Made by a program: the position numbers and the translations under genes. DNA of 64,000 bases from Anisakis pegreffii. Lineage: Eukaryota; Nematoda; Chromadorea; Rhabditida; Anisakidae. This document shows, piece after piece, positions 24,158 through 39,100 of the stretch; position 1 is the first letter of the stretch, and every line of letters begins with the position of its first letter. The notes under the pieces are model-generated. The model did no database searches and was not told where the DNA came from. It saw only the letters and a program-made list of their open reading frames with translations. The stretch covers positions 1-64,000 of the forward strand of contig JAPYMA010000939.1 of NCBI GenBank assembly GCA_035041965.1. Direction: 5' to 3'.

Positions 24158-27100
24158 TTAAACGGTAAGTGAGGCAAAGCGATGTGCCACTGTTTGCCAG
24201 TGAAGTTCACTCGTGCTTATGCCTTGTGTGGCCGTTAATGAGGTCCAGTGTTTCTTATGAATTGCAACTACCTGCAATTGAAATATTTTAAATTCAGGAC
24301 CATTAAAACATCGCAATGATCAAATATCCACTGAACATTCACTAATAACACTTTATCCATCACCCGAAGCATGGCGATTATTTGAAATGCAATTGAATAA
24401 AACCAAGAAAGGTATTGAAAATGCAACCGAAATCGCTCACAATAGCAACCACGCAAAGATGTACACATACATATTACTAACAGCAATCCTAGTCAAATAT
24501 AAGAGCACTGCAATTTCCAGATATTCTTCAATTTTTCAACTCTAAGTCAGTAATATTAATCTCAAAAAGCGCAGCAGAATTTGAAGAAACGGCAAACTTT
24601 TTGAATGGCTTCTTGAGCACTCTGTTTTGGGATTCCATTCAACGCTTCATCGCTTAATTTACCAGCCGTTTCAGGACAATCATCGCATAACACCTGAAGA
24701 TTGGTTAACTTTTTACTTTAAACGAATGCTTTTGATTTTTCGTGAGCACAAAGCTCAGTTTTTTAGTTACGTCTTAAATCAACTTTACAAAAAGTGCACT
24801 CCAAAATGGCTTCATTAAGAAATGATCTGCTCACTTTGACACATTCCTCAGCAGAATCTGAAATTGCGGCCAAATCGTAACCACCCTCTAGGGCCAAAAC
24901 AACACGACCGTTCGCATAGGTCATCAGTTGACGAGTGAGATAACCGAATAACTGAGGTGTTAAACTGTATCTGAAAATTGATCAGATCAGAACCAATTAC
25001 CGCGGGTCGTTATCACATTGTTTAAGAACTCATCGCTCTTTAGAGTGCTGTCAAATTATGGCTTAATCCCCGTGAGACTTATGTTCTACTTCTAGACAGG
25101 CCATCCTTACAAAATTTTTGTTTCTGAACCTTCAAACATTCTACGTGATCGTCAGAAGTGATTCATTTTGCCCATCTAGCTCAAACACAAGAGATTCATA
25201 ACCAAAGTCACCGAATACTTAAACTGGATTCATAGAAGATTTCAACAATACACCAAGCGATTTCAGTTCACTTGAACGCCTCAAAATGGATTAATTGCTG
25301 TCGGACAGCTACCAGTTCAATCAGTTTCAGAGATACAATGAATCAAGCAGCGAATGCACGAACGAACCCTCCGAGTGCATGTGAATGCCCTTTGGCTGCA
25401 TCGAAACCAGCCGATACAATAATAAAAGTTGGCTGAAAATCATCGAGTACTGGTGCCACAACAACTCGCCACGCCGCTAAATAATCTTCATCTGACATCA
25501 TCTCGCCCGAGAATGGTACATTCACTGTGTAGCCTTTACCCGATCCGGTGCCTACCTGTAAGTTGCACAAAAATTTGTTTTGTTATGATTGAAACTATTG
25601 ATGAGGAAGATAATAGTGAAAGCTGATATCATAGAAAAGAGTAAGAACGTTAAAGCAGCAAAACAGCAAACCTCAGTGACAGCACCCGTACCCGGAAAGA
25701 AATTTCCATTGTCGTGTCGATGCAGTGATAAGTAGAGAACAGATGGATCCGATTCGAAACATAGTTGTGTACCATTGCCGTGATGTACATCCCAGTCGAT
25801 TATGGCGATTCGCGAACAAGCTTCTTGATATCGCTAAGTAAAACAACAATATTTATTCATCAGTGTCTCAGCTGTGCCATTTCGTTCGATGACCGAAATC
25901 ACGACCAAAATACGGCAAACGAATGCTGGTATCAAGTTGGGAAAAGGAGGAAAATGTTCACAAAATTTTTTTCGCATACCTGTTGTAAATATTTGACAGT
26001 AACGGCCACATTATTGAAGAAACAAAATCCCATGGCTTGATCGTATTCGGCGTGATGACCCGGTGGACGAATGCATGCAAACCCGTTGCGCAATTTCCCT
26101 TCGGCCACCTTGAATCGTACATCACAAAAACTCTCCCATATCACACATCAAATTCTCGAAAACTTCAACGTGTAAAATCTGTGATTTCTCCCCAGAAATA
26201 TCTATATTGTACCATGCGGAACTGTACTAATACGCAAATTTCCACTGAAATGCATAATACTGAATTGGAGCGATACCTGTGATGCAAGTTCTATGAGGGA
26301 TCCAGCCGCAATTCGAGCAGCAAGCTGGGTACATGCATCATTGAAATACGTATCTGAATCGATCCCAATGCCACCGCAAGGTAATCTCACGAAACTTTTC
26401 ACAGGCAATTGTGATGGCTCCATCTGGAAATAATAAATCAAGTTATTTTCATTAGGCTAATGAGTTCTATTGACCTTAGCATCCCAGTTATTGTTTTTCC
26501 AGTTAGTGAATATGAAAGCAGTTGAAAAACAAACTCCAAAGAACTATTAGCTTGTTTCGGCGTTTATTTGCAATATCACTGGATAATAGTATCGAATCAC
26601 AAAGGAATACTATCATACAAAGGTATAAAATCATCTAAGCATTACATACAAAAGTTCCATTTCATCATGCGTATCAATAAGGCAATACAAGGTTATCTAT
26701 CGATCATCCAAGCACAAAGGGGATGCTCATCAACAGCACTTACAAATTTTCCATTTCATCATGAAATCTCATATCCTTATACGTCTATGATATCTTATTA
26801 ATTCATAGATCACTTTCGTCCCCCTGATGAATCGTATATTTCGCGCTCCGTTGCGACAGCTTGTGAATAAGATTGCTCTATGTTCTGTAATTGGTCTATT
26901 CTTCTAATAGATGTCAACCTGAAGGCTAGTCAGGACTAATTGTAAGAGTACTGAAAGCGTCATTTACAACGATCGAAAAGTAGAACTTGTACCCTGACTC
27001 TGTTCATGTCAATCTCAAAAAGTTGCATGCTTTTGAAAGGGACATTTCCATCAAATTGTCTATTAATCGCGCATTCCTAAGCAGTGATTCAACAATTCAA

Positions 27101-30100
27101 TAAGATCAACTCTCTAATTTCTTCCACTATTCATCATACGTAATTTTACACCCATCAGCAATAATCGCACAGTGTTTCTTTCGTACATTCCACAGCAAAA
27201 AGGCATTCGAAGAATTTATCAAAGGCCGTTAACGAAACGTGCGTTCAATTGAAATGTGAACAAAATCAACAAAAAAAATCACTCAAAAATTTAATGCACT
27301 TTATAATGAAGTGTTCACTTCAATTGCTGTAAAAATATCGAATGCACCGAAATCACTCAAGATGACTTCTAGTTTTTATTTGGAAGAACGCATAGCACAA
27401 TTCAAAAATCAAAATTTACCACATTTTAAAATTAAAATTATCACTTAAAATCAATCGATTCACTTGCATGAATATCGTCTCACATACTATGTGTTCTGAT
27501 AATCAATTGTAAGTGAACCAATTGTAATTCTAACGAAATATATTATTTTTGAAAAGGGAGTCGTCATTTACCTTCAAACATGCAGTTGGTGATATTGCAA
27601 AGAATGTCACGTAAGTTGGTGAATGTACGGCTCTGAGCGCCTCAAGTGAAGCTTTTTTGACGATCACCCGTTCACATTTATCCACCAGACCCCGTTCGTG
27701 CAATCGAGCCCATATCGAATGAACTCGTCCACCGTGTTCCACATGATTCTTATTGTCACCACAAACGCACTGATGTTTCGACATCGCCGAATCATAGACC
27801 AAACCTAAAAGCACCGCACCTTCTGATGTGTCGCTCGTTTAAGGACAGCAAAACTTCAGGGTCACTCGTGACAGATAACATCAAACTAACCTCATCTTCA
27901 TCTTGAAGTAAAGCATCAACGCTACTCCTACTCTATTTCATCATGTAAACCAATTTTATTATTGTGAAGAATGTGTTTGCGATGATTAAACTCATTAATA
28001 GCTATTTTCGTGGTATTTTAATAGGTATTTTCGTTAATACTTTCTCTCATTAACAATCCATGCAATATGAATCCAGGAGTCATGAAGCGAGGATTATTGA
28101 CAATTGTGTGTGTCCAAGAAGATGTTTCATTTACTAACGAGAAATTTGCATGCTTTGAATAAACCTCAAACTGAAACTAATTGTGATTGAAAAGCTTCAC
28201 TTGGGCGCTATATTCTAAAATGGAATGCAGTCCCTCGATTTTTCGATTTTACGTTTTGCATTTTTGAGTAAACCTTTCAGAACTCGTTTTTGTGTGGCGC
28301 GAGGTGACGGACGGCAAATGCTCATGATAAAAATGCGAATTGGATGATAGAGAGAAGGAGTTGGAAATATATAGATGTAAACACTAGAGATGGAAATTTT
28401 CATGAAGGAACTATTAACTTCAGCATTTCAGTGGAGTTGAACGAGAGGAGAGGAGAGGAGCACTGGAATGATGAATGGAATCGCAAAAGTATTTGTTTAT
28501 TGAAAAATGTAACTCGATATTAAATCGTCAGTCAATCGGTCGGTGGCTCGATTGGTTTGTGTGTATGAAAACGTTTCTCGTCGTCATAATAACATAAATC
28601 ATTTTGGAAATTAACTCATTGAAGAATTTTAATACGGCTGCTTATGAACAACTGATGAACTATAAACTATTATAAAGGGTGTTTTCTGGGAAACAATAAA
28701 GGTTCTTTGAGCATAAATGTGCTGAACACGATTTGAAAATTATTTCTCAGAACACATTTTGATGAACTCGACGACATTTTCAAATTCTACGATATCACCT
28801 AACCACGCGACAATGAAAGATTATGCGTGATTCCTAATGTAACAATGTTCAGCAATGAACCGTTGCAATGATGAAAAACTGAACATACAATAATTGAATA
28901 CATGAAAAAAAATTGAGAAATCAAATTCAAAACTTGACAAAATGAAGATGTGTAAAAGACAAGTGAAATAATAAATACTAGAAGAACAGACCTGTTTTCA
29001 AACTATAACCACCGCTAGTTGCGGTACCAGATTGTTGTGCGCCAACGCTCAACTCATTTGTACCATTCGATAATCTTGAGATCAATTGAGCTTCGATTGC
29101 AGCCTCATCTTCAGGCTCTTCGCGAACCAGCGATTTTCGTCTCAGAACCAGATCACGAAGTTGTTGTTTCAACAACGACGGGTAACCGGCAAAAGGTAAT
29201 GGTGAACTGAACGTTCTACTATCGAATTTTATCGCTTGACGTGCGACTCCTTCTAAAGTGTTCCTTGTTTAATTGAAAAGTTCAAAACATTTGATCATTA
29301 TCTTAACTGGAGCGTAACATCACTGATAAGATGACAGTGATAATGATGTCAATAATAGCAGTGAACTATCACTCTTTCATCACTATTCGGTCATCCCTAA
29401 AGTCAGCTTTGATGACAGTTTGAGTGATAAGCACTCTAATGGCACTCGTACACTTGAACAAGGAATAATTCCATGCGATCATCATCTGCACACAAATCTC
29501 ATCCATCAGTCTAATTGCAAGCTAAATTGAAACGAACCAGACAGTGTGGTTGGATCCAGTAATGAATCCATAATACTCGTTGATGTTGGCACCAGATTAT
29601 TCTTCAGTAAGGACGGCATCGAAAGGAACGGCGAAAATGCGGCTTGTGCGAGCAACGCAGCCGACATATCCATTTGCATTTGACTGGTAGTTGAGCTGGC
29701 CAGATTCGGTAACGACGGAGACGGAATCATCAGGTGCGGTGGTCCACCGAACAGTCCGGACGGGGATGAGCCGGCTTGTTGAACGGGTGATTGCTGCTGA
29801 GACGAGTGCTGCTGCTGTTGTTGTTGCTGCGCTTGAGAGCTCGTGTCAACGGCGATCGCCTGAAGGCCGCTCGTCCCAGGGCTTCCACTAGCAGCTGCCG
29901 CAGCCGCTACTGCGGCCGCAACTGCATCAGCTGGACTACTGAACGGCGGCGTGGTTTCCATCGGAACAACGTCACTATCACTTCTGAAGGAGGTCATTTC
30001 ATCGCAATCTCGTCAGCATCCCTTACGTTATTATCCTATATAATAGCAGTAGATTTCATGCGAAAATCGAATAAAAGATAACAAAAGCAATAATTATATG

Positions 30101-33100
30101 TGGCCATTTTGAGGAGTTTCTGACTGAAATCATTGGATAAGGAGACAAAAATGATTAAAAAGCAGATCAAGAAATGAACACTTTGGAAAGATTCAGGAAT
30201 CGATCACTATAAAGGATCAAGTAGCATAAAGTAGCGTATTTCATGAACACTCAGAAGAAAAGACATAATTTCTTAACTTATTCAATGAATATCTTATTGA
30301 ATACTGATTGATATATCATTGTATATGTGATACAATCAAACAGTTTACATAATGACAATCCATACGAATCCAGACCAGTGGATAACGAACGATAACAATC
30401 TCTGAGAGCTATATCTGATCAGAACTGAAGATATTCTCACCCACCTTTTCAAACTTCCTATGTTCTATTCGAAAAGCAAAGGGCACAAAAGTCACATGAA
30501 GTCAGCATCAAAATTATTGTTGCACTATATCCGTTTCTATACTCTAATAGCTCTTCAAACTTTATCTCATTCAGCTGAACAAACTAATGCCTTACCAAGC
30601 ACCGTACAACCAAAACTTCAAATAAACGCTTCGCATATCATATGATCCATAGGATATCAGCAATAATTTCATCATGTGATTCAGCATTCATCATAACAAG
30701 CTCTCAGAGTTATTTATAATAAATTCAATCACCATATCACATTCGCCGAAATCATTTGCCATTTTATAATGTCATTATGAAATGGGAATAATGCAATGGA
30801 ATGTCATTGTGAGTTGATCAAAAACCACAATGCTGTGTATCCTGTCAATGATTACCATATTTTTCGATTATGTATCCAATTTATTCGCTCGAACATTGCA
30901 GCTAGCAAAAATTTAGCATCAGTTCCACGATGCAATGTGATTTTTAGGAATTTAGCAATGAGGACCATATAAAGGCTGATTTAAAAATGCTGAGTGATAG
31001 ATCAATGCTGGTGGCATTTGAAGTTGGTCAAGTGCATGATCTGGGTAGGATCCACTGTATGTGAGACGTGAATAATTTCCTGAAACTAATGTAGTCATAA
31101 GCACAAACCTCTGAAGTGAGTGCTGTTGTGTGAACGTGAAAGCACTATTTTGATGGGACTGCACAGGGCTTGAACCTTTGCTGAGCAATTTGGCACGGAT
31201 GCGCATCTTCAAATTCGGTTCACTGTTCACTTTTCGAAGTTGATAATCGGACGGAATCGAATTGTGAATAGCCGAATGAATTGCGGCCGACGGAATTGGA
31301 TAGGGTTCGAAATGTGGTGATGACACCGCTACAACGGAACACGCCGATGCAGGCGAGGGAATCGACGTGTGATGCGCTTGTTGAGCGCTTGGACCGGCAA
31401 AGTCCTGAGCACCGTTTGCCCATCCTGAAATGCAGTTGGTGTTTTTATTAGGTGATCACGGAATAATCACCTCAATAATAACGTAATAACAATAATAATA
31501 ACGATAACATCCGTAAAAAAGAACGATAAACAAGCTTCAGAAAAACTTCAGGCTCACCTGAACTGGCGATAGACGACTGATTCGATGAGGCCCATGACGG
31601 AGGTGAGTTCATCGATTGGCTCATCGGAACACCGATACCGCTACCACTCTCGACACGATTGCGATTCTTTTTGGTGGCTATCATTGTCTTAAGACGATCT
31701 CTTGTCAATTGTGAGATTGTCTGACCGGATCCTGAATAAGACCTGAAAACCGTAATTCTCATTCTGTCTCATCAACACCAAAAATTTCCGGTGTACCCAA
31801 TATAGGGAATTCAAAACATTCAAAAATCACCACATACATTACTGCTGAAATGGAATTTCACTCCAACTGAACTGATTGAGAAAGTGTATTGTTCACTAAA
31901 CGATGATTGATTTAATTGATTTGAAGTTTTATTTCAAGCGCATTTTCGTTTTCATTCGTCTAGCATCTTCATCATTAAGAATCTTAATTATTAGTGGGGC
32001 ATCCTATGAGAATATGCGATATTGATTTTCAACGAGACCGTAGTTCGATTATATCAATACAAAAAATCCAGTGCACATGTGGGCGAATTATGGCACTGGG
32101 CGATTTCATCAAGTACGTACGATCAATCACAATTCATTTAGCAAATCAATTAATCGCTCACATTTTAATCGGTGAGCAAAAAGGAGATTAGATTTCAATG
32201 GTGAACGGTTTAACGGGCAGAAAAATTATCGAAATTAACAGCTGTGATTGATGACGACAGCAATGTGATAATTAAGAAGATAAGGAAAGCGATACTGCTG
32301 ACTCTTAAGATGATTCAATTTGAGATGACAAAAAATGTTTACTGTCGAAATGAATTGATTATTGGAGATTCTTCGAAATCGACGAAAAAATCAAAAGATT
32401 TCATCAGTCTTATAACTGAACAATCAAACATTCATCACACGGATAGTAAATTCGCTATTTTCATTGGCTTGAAGAATATTTTGAAGAGTTTATGGAATGA
32501 TTTTCATTCCTCGATATTTGAACTGGACGCTTCCGCCTAGATAATCCCATATTTGTTTGAATATCTCAATCCATGATGATAAGATTAGCATATTTTCCAC
32601 GAATAGTTCTGGCTTTCAGTGGTTTGCACTCCATGAAACTCGTAGCGTATAGCAACATCTTCAGTTGGGAATTATGGGATAATAGAGTAATAAAATGAAA
32701 AGTAACGACCGACCTTCGATTGCGTAGTCCCGTAGTAGATGATGTTGCTGTCTCTTTGGTTGGTATCGACGTTGTTGGTGAGGCTTGTTGTTGCGGTGAA
32801 TCGCTGTCATCTTGTGATGAGGAGACGGCTGGAATGGTCACCGGATCGATGAGATGCGCCGGGCCGGGTGGTGAATTATAGTATGAGGATTGTTGAGCGG
32901 TTTGAGTGGATACGGCACTGGCCTGCTGAGGTGATGCGGCAGCGGAATTTTGCTGTTGAAAGAATTGGAAATAATTCAGCTGTTGCATGGCCAAATTGGT
33001 TTGTGCGCGTTGAAACTGCGCTAACAACTCGACTTGTTTTTGTTGATAAATCTGAAATGAACCAATAAATTCAGTCGTTTTTTTGTGGAATGATTAAAAT

Positions 33101-36100
33101 AAAACTGTTGATTTGGGGACTTAGGCAAACATTTTTTGAAATGTTACTCAAAGATATTCAGCGCAAAATATCTGATTAACAAGTAAATCATTTCCACCGA
33201 TCTAAAATGAGACGGTCATGAAGTTATCATTCTGGGGAATAGTTTCAAAAAAGAATAAAAACTTTTGTTTAGCGAGCGCTTTCATTTGGAGAATGATCAG
33301 TATTTGAGTTTCAATTTGTGCAAACTACGAAATCATTTCGTATGAATAGAATTGATCGAGAATGAAGTCTACATGGAATTGTCAGTTAATGAAGGAATTA
33401 TTCACGAGATGCATTCGTGTTTAAGAGGAGAAAAGTTAACAAGCATGCAAATGAGACAATTTCATTGAAATTGAAAAGAGTGCATTCGATTAATTCAAAT
33501 TAATTCTAAGAAATTCAACAAACAGACAGAAGAATGATGCTTTTGCTGAGCAATTTGCTGAGCTCAATCACCACGATATTGTATCCTACTGGCTTGCTTC
33601 ATTCTAAGAAAAAAAATGAAACACTTCATGATTCAATCATGAAGCATTGGTACACCACTCGATTTCGAGCAAAGGTTTCCTCCGCGAACGGGAAAGCAAG
33701 TGGTATATTAACGTTCAGGGGAAAGTCTGCCGGAAACGAAATGCGGTAGCCATCTTATTGATGTTACTGTGCCTGAAGTAGGCTATGATTTGGCTTATAT
33801 TGAACTTTATAACTGCTCGTGTTGAAGGGCATCAGGGCCACTGACTTCATTCATTCGTACGATTTGTTATACATCATTTACATTGCATTTCGGGATATTG
33901 CTTATTTTGCGGTCAACATTTTGCATTCTCAAATCATTCGTATTCTGTGATCTGTTAAGCTAATAGCATCAAACACCGGAATGTTGCCGGTTTCTATTCT
34001 AAGGCAAATGAAGAAACAAATGACTATTCTCTTGTTAAGCCGATTATCGTGACCGACCAACATCAACGCATATTGAATATCTTGTCTACCAAACTGCTGA
34101 TTGGTTGTTTTTTGTTCATCCCGATGCAGTACAAAGCCACGCTTTTGAAAGATTACTGTGCTCAAGACGTTTGCTGATTATCGTGATCGATCAACAAGAA
34201 GAAAAAAAGGAAACTACGACATCGTTTACATTTTGCATCAAACATTTGTTTGATATACAAATCAAAACGCAAATATCACAGTTCGAACGGCATTCGAACT
34301 CCATCAGTTCTATTCATGTGCCAACAGTTTCCCCATTATGACCAATCGTATGGTAAAATTAGATGAATTTTGCATGACGTAAATTGAGTGATTCGCAAAA
34401 ATGAATTAAAAACTACATCTGATATTAACGATTTGATATATCTCAATCTGATACGCATCGAATTCGATTCATCTATTAGATGATGGCCATTGTGAATATA
34501 TCTACATAAATGTATTCGTGATCAAGTTATATCAACTGACACATTATTACTCTCATTGGTTGCGGTGTTCTTCATGAGATCGGTATTATTAAGTGTTTTA
34601 TGATATGCTACTTAAAAGGAAAGATATATTAGTGCTAGTTAAAAGGGAATATAATGTATTAATATCATTGCTGCTGTAAATCATCACTTTTTCAGTTCCA
34701 CTGATATTATTGTGTACGAAATGTTATGGTTTAATTGAAAACACAAATAGATTACTATCACTGCAAAATTTATCATCACCATCGTAAAAATTACCATCAT
34801 CAATATTGCTGGTATCATATCCACTTTGTAATCAATCAATCAATCCAGCAAGGTGCATTCAATAAAACCATGGCAACGAAATATCTCAATTTCAGTGGTT
34901 TTATGATTATTCTAATGGTTTCAACGATTTCACAATCATTTCAGTCTACAATTCAAATTCGCACAGTTCTCTGATCTCGTATTCTCTTATACACATCAGA
35001 AATCAGCAAACTTCATGTGAGTTGGAATAAAATTCCCTGAACTGTTCATTAACCCCTTCCTGCTCTGAGAAATTAAAATTTTCAGTCAACGTTAGTTATC
35101 TTGTCCCGCAAAAAGAAACAATAAAAAGCCGAATGAAACACACCCACTCACACAAACATCGATATACATGAACCCTAATCATGAAATGCATCAAAAACCA
35201 CAACCCGAAATCACATTCGAATTCATTATCAGCATTTAGAGGATTATTTCTATATTAATTGCTGCATTTTTCTACGCATCGACTCACAAACAAAAACAAT
35301 TTATCGACGTTGTAATCACAGTTTAGTGATTTACTAAATAAACACCTACGAACCGATCATGAGTAATTTTATAGTTCTTGATCTTTAGAATGATAGAATT
35401 TATTTAACAAATAATAAAACAAGCCCAAAAAAGTCGTAAAAAAGATTTGAAAGATGCACACACACAAATGCATGCCAAGCACATTTTTCTGTCTACTTCC
35501 AGATTACATTCCAATGATATTACATCGATAGTATCGTTGTTGACTTTTATTGTTCGTATTGCTTGAATTCAACACGAAAAAAATTGATAACTTCGAATGT
35601 AATATCAACTGTTACGGAGGGAGAGTTGAAATGATGGGTCAAATAAGAATAGAAACAAGCCATCTGATCGGAAATGACTAAAGAAGTTTGTGTTATTTTG
35701 AAGATGTTGAACGATACTGGTTTATAAAAGCATGACATGTTTGTTTGTTCGTACTGTGTTTATGATAGAACTGATAATAAAAATTGATACAACTGATAAT
35801 AAATTGAGCGATGGGACATGGGAATACCAAAATGATAGCTTGACGAGAATAAGAAAACAATGCCGGCAAAGGTTATCTGATTGAACGAAGTTATCGCTTC
35901 ACACTGCTGTAACAATTGCAATGCCGATTAATATTATCACATTATCATTGCTGCTATCAATTCTAGCAGTATTTCCCGATAGTATTATCATTATCAAGAA
36001 TGATGCCGAAAATGTTTTCAACAGTCCTAATACTCTTGCAAATGCCTAATGACTGGTAACTCTGCTCTCCGGTGCCCTAGGAAAGTGAGTGAGTATTTCA

Positions 36101-39100
36101 CCAACTAATGGGATATACCGATTAATTTTGAAACGATGCATCAATCAAATGGTACGGAGGCATTTCAGTCGGAAAATCTTCGAAATCATATCAAATTTTA
36201 TAATATCCTGTACTATCTCAACTGATACTGCACTGTAGGCCAAATGGGAAAACTCTCATACAAATAAGTAGATGGGACGGAAACACAGTGTTGAAAACCT
36301 CACTTATGATTCTATGAATTCTATTTGTAAAACATTGCCAGCCTAGGTTGACAATATTAATTTTGTTTGGCAGAAAAAGTTCACGACATTTTGTGAAATC
36401 GAAACATTTTCAGCATAAAATTGTAGACCTCATCTAATTAATGATACATCAGAAAAAATCACTAATCGTAAGCTTTTCATTCATTAGCTGTGCGAAACCA
36501 GCACGAACACAGTCAGACTACAAATCGACGCAGATGGATGGACTAAATCTCAAATGAGAATCCCTTAAAGACTGCTGGATCGGTCTTGATGCGTCCATTA
36601 TGAATGCATTAATTTTCCAAATCATATTACATAACTCCTTAATTGCTTTACAATGCGTTAGGCAATATTCTGCGATGATACGAAATTTTTGATGGTAGCA
36701 ATGCGAAATTTTTCATTTAATCCACATCGAAGAGTATGACATGTGTACTGTCAGCGCTCCGCTACGTAAACACCGAAAAAGCGTCATTACACGTTTGCCT
36801 GAGTAGCAGTTGTTCGGCATTATTTAGCAATGAAAATAACACTGATAGCTAATGAAACGTTAATAATATCACATTACCGTTAGTTGATTAATGCTGCCGC
36901 CGCTCAGCAGTTCGTTTTCATCATAACATTTCTCATTAACAAGCAAAATTTGTTCTTCGATGAACGAATGAATGAATGAATGCACTCAATCGAGTGAAAA
37001 TTAGTGAATTTTTTATAAATGCGGTGAATTAATTATTGTGGATCATAAAATAGTTTGTGCGGTGTTGTCAAGAGTGCATAAAAAGTGTGTTTAATCGATG
37101 AAACAAATCATATTTAAATTGATTTTATTAGATTTTAAAAGATCTTTTTTTGCCATACGTTTGACATGCTCTAGTCTAGTTTTTTTTGCTTGGAAGTAAT
37201 TGTGCTCACCTTGTGAACACCAGTTAAATGAACAACAAACAGACTGGTTCTCGTATAATCCGGCTGAATTGATTGTACTGCTATTATTTTTATGAAATTG
37301 ACCGAAACACTCTCCACTTACTTTTTATACCGGAAACCAGCAACACTCCCGCCATCACAACAACACATTTGTCATTATACACGAGGACTGTAGCCTCGGT
37401 GATATTTTTTCACGAAAAATTTCACTGACTGAGTTCAGGCAATAAGAAAAGAAACGATCTTTTGAATTTTTCAGCTGCTCATTTCAGAAAAAGACATCTG
37501 ACTGATTAGTCAGTAACACAATTTGCACTTATAATTATCAGAATGCACTTTAGCTGGCTCGATCATGTGTATTCCAATCTACTTGAAAATAGAGTTCATT
37601 CCGTACCACTTAAAAAAACTCAATCACGGAATTCGTAGCCGTCTCATCAATGTGAAATTAATTCCGTGAAAAACTGAACTCATAATGTCCTAAGTCTTCT
37701 AAAATTCTAATCATATTCGAAAAGTAATACCAGTGATACCAAATAAATTCAGTTTATTCAAGTAAAAAATGAACTTGAAATGTCTTCTGCCTATAAAAAT
37801 ATGCACTTTCTTATGGAATCGTTGCAGTCTTCTAATACAGCTCAATCTCATCTCACTTGCGCATTAATCTTCTTGACATTTTTTCGCCCGAAAAATTTCA
37901 TATTCATTCTGATTCATTCACTATTTCTTTAAAGTTTCTATCTATACAAAGTGCATCGGACGAAGTACACAAAAAAAACAACCAAGCCAGTATATGGAGA
38001 TGGGATGAACTTTAATATGATTTCCGGAAGAAACGAAACACATAAAAATATCTTTTGAATGAAAAATGTTGTACTCACAGTTCGAATGTAAAAATACACG
38101 AACTTATTTCACTCAGTTTATTCCCAAATATTCTTCGTGGAAATATTGTTCTGTTATTGAGAATTTATCGTTTCAGAATGCCCTGTCTCACACGCTTTCG
38201 TTCACAATTCGACAATTTCGAATTATATTTTTGGTTCCGATAAAAATCCGCTCTCATCGGTTCGTTGTTTCTTTCACATATAAATATATAATATTTGTGA
38301 ACGCTTCACTGATTTATTCAACACCGTTTAATCTTTCAATGCATTTTTATCCTTATTCAGCTGAACCGTTGCAAAAAAAAAGATAATATTTGCTCTGCTC
38401 ATTCCTTTTCGTCTTTGTCAATAACAAAATGTACTTTCATAGCTGAGAAGAGATAAACTTCAGACGAATAATATTGGTGTTAAAAATGTAAAAAAAAACG
38501 AAAAATTTCTCAACAATTTCATCAGCACGACCACCAAAAATAGAATTACAAACAGGAAAAAGGCACAATTCAGCCCAGCCCAGCCCAACATAATAGTCAC
38601 ATGCACTTTTGAAACGGTTTGATAGACGACTGTTGTTGTCTGCTTGGATGAATAAAGTGCGAAAAAAATTGCAGATTATGAACAAATGAAGTAATGGGCG
38701 AAAAAAAGAGCGAAATTTTTTCACTCAACTTATTACTATTTTTAAAAATTCTCCCGAAATAAACCGATGATAAAATTCGAATGAAAATCGATTGGAAAAT
38801 TGCTTCGGAAATTAAACAGCAAATGATATTACTCAATGAATTAATAAGAACTTCAAAATTATTTGCACTTAAAATGGCGAATAATAGAGCGCTCAATATT
38901 CAAAGTGCCTCAATAAAATGAACGAATCTAATTAATCCTCATTTCAAATTTGAATTCATAAGTTCATTTCCCTAATGAAGCAGCAAATAAAACCTATTGC
39001 ACAGCATCCAATATAAACTGACTATGATGAGCAATTAAAATTCACGATTTTCTCAGTCGACATTATGAGATCTCATTAAAATTCTTATGAAAATATGCGA

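Noticed and set aside
27889..27930. Possible hda-4 exon ending in DEDE before GTTAGT
   Set aside because: Exon 28992-29252 joins directly to 27572-27804 in phase and gives [10 protein letters not shown], matching the family; inserting this piece breaks the frame.
28215..28403. Minus-strand frame with [10 protein letters not shown] in the hda-4 intron
   Set aside because: Superficial likeness to a 14-3-3 site, but no splice signals in phase and no continuity with neighbouring exons.
29691..30081. Plus-strand frames opposite hda-4 exon 5
   Set aside because: Shadows of the Ala/Gln-rich coding exon on the other strand.
31220..31423. Alternative minus frame over hda-4 exon 4
   Set aside because: Shadow frame; the frame with [11 protein letters not shown] matches the family and the phases.
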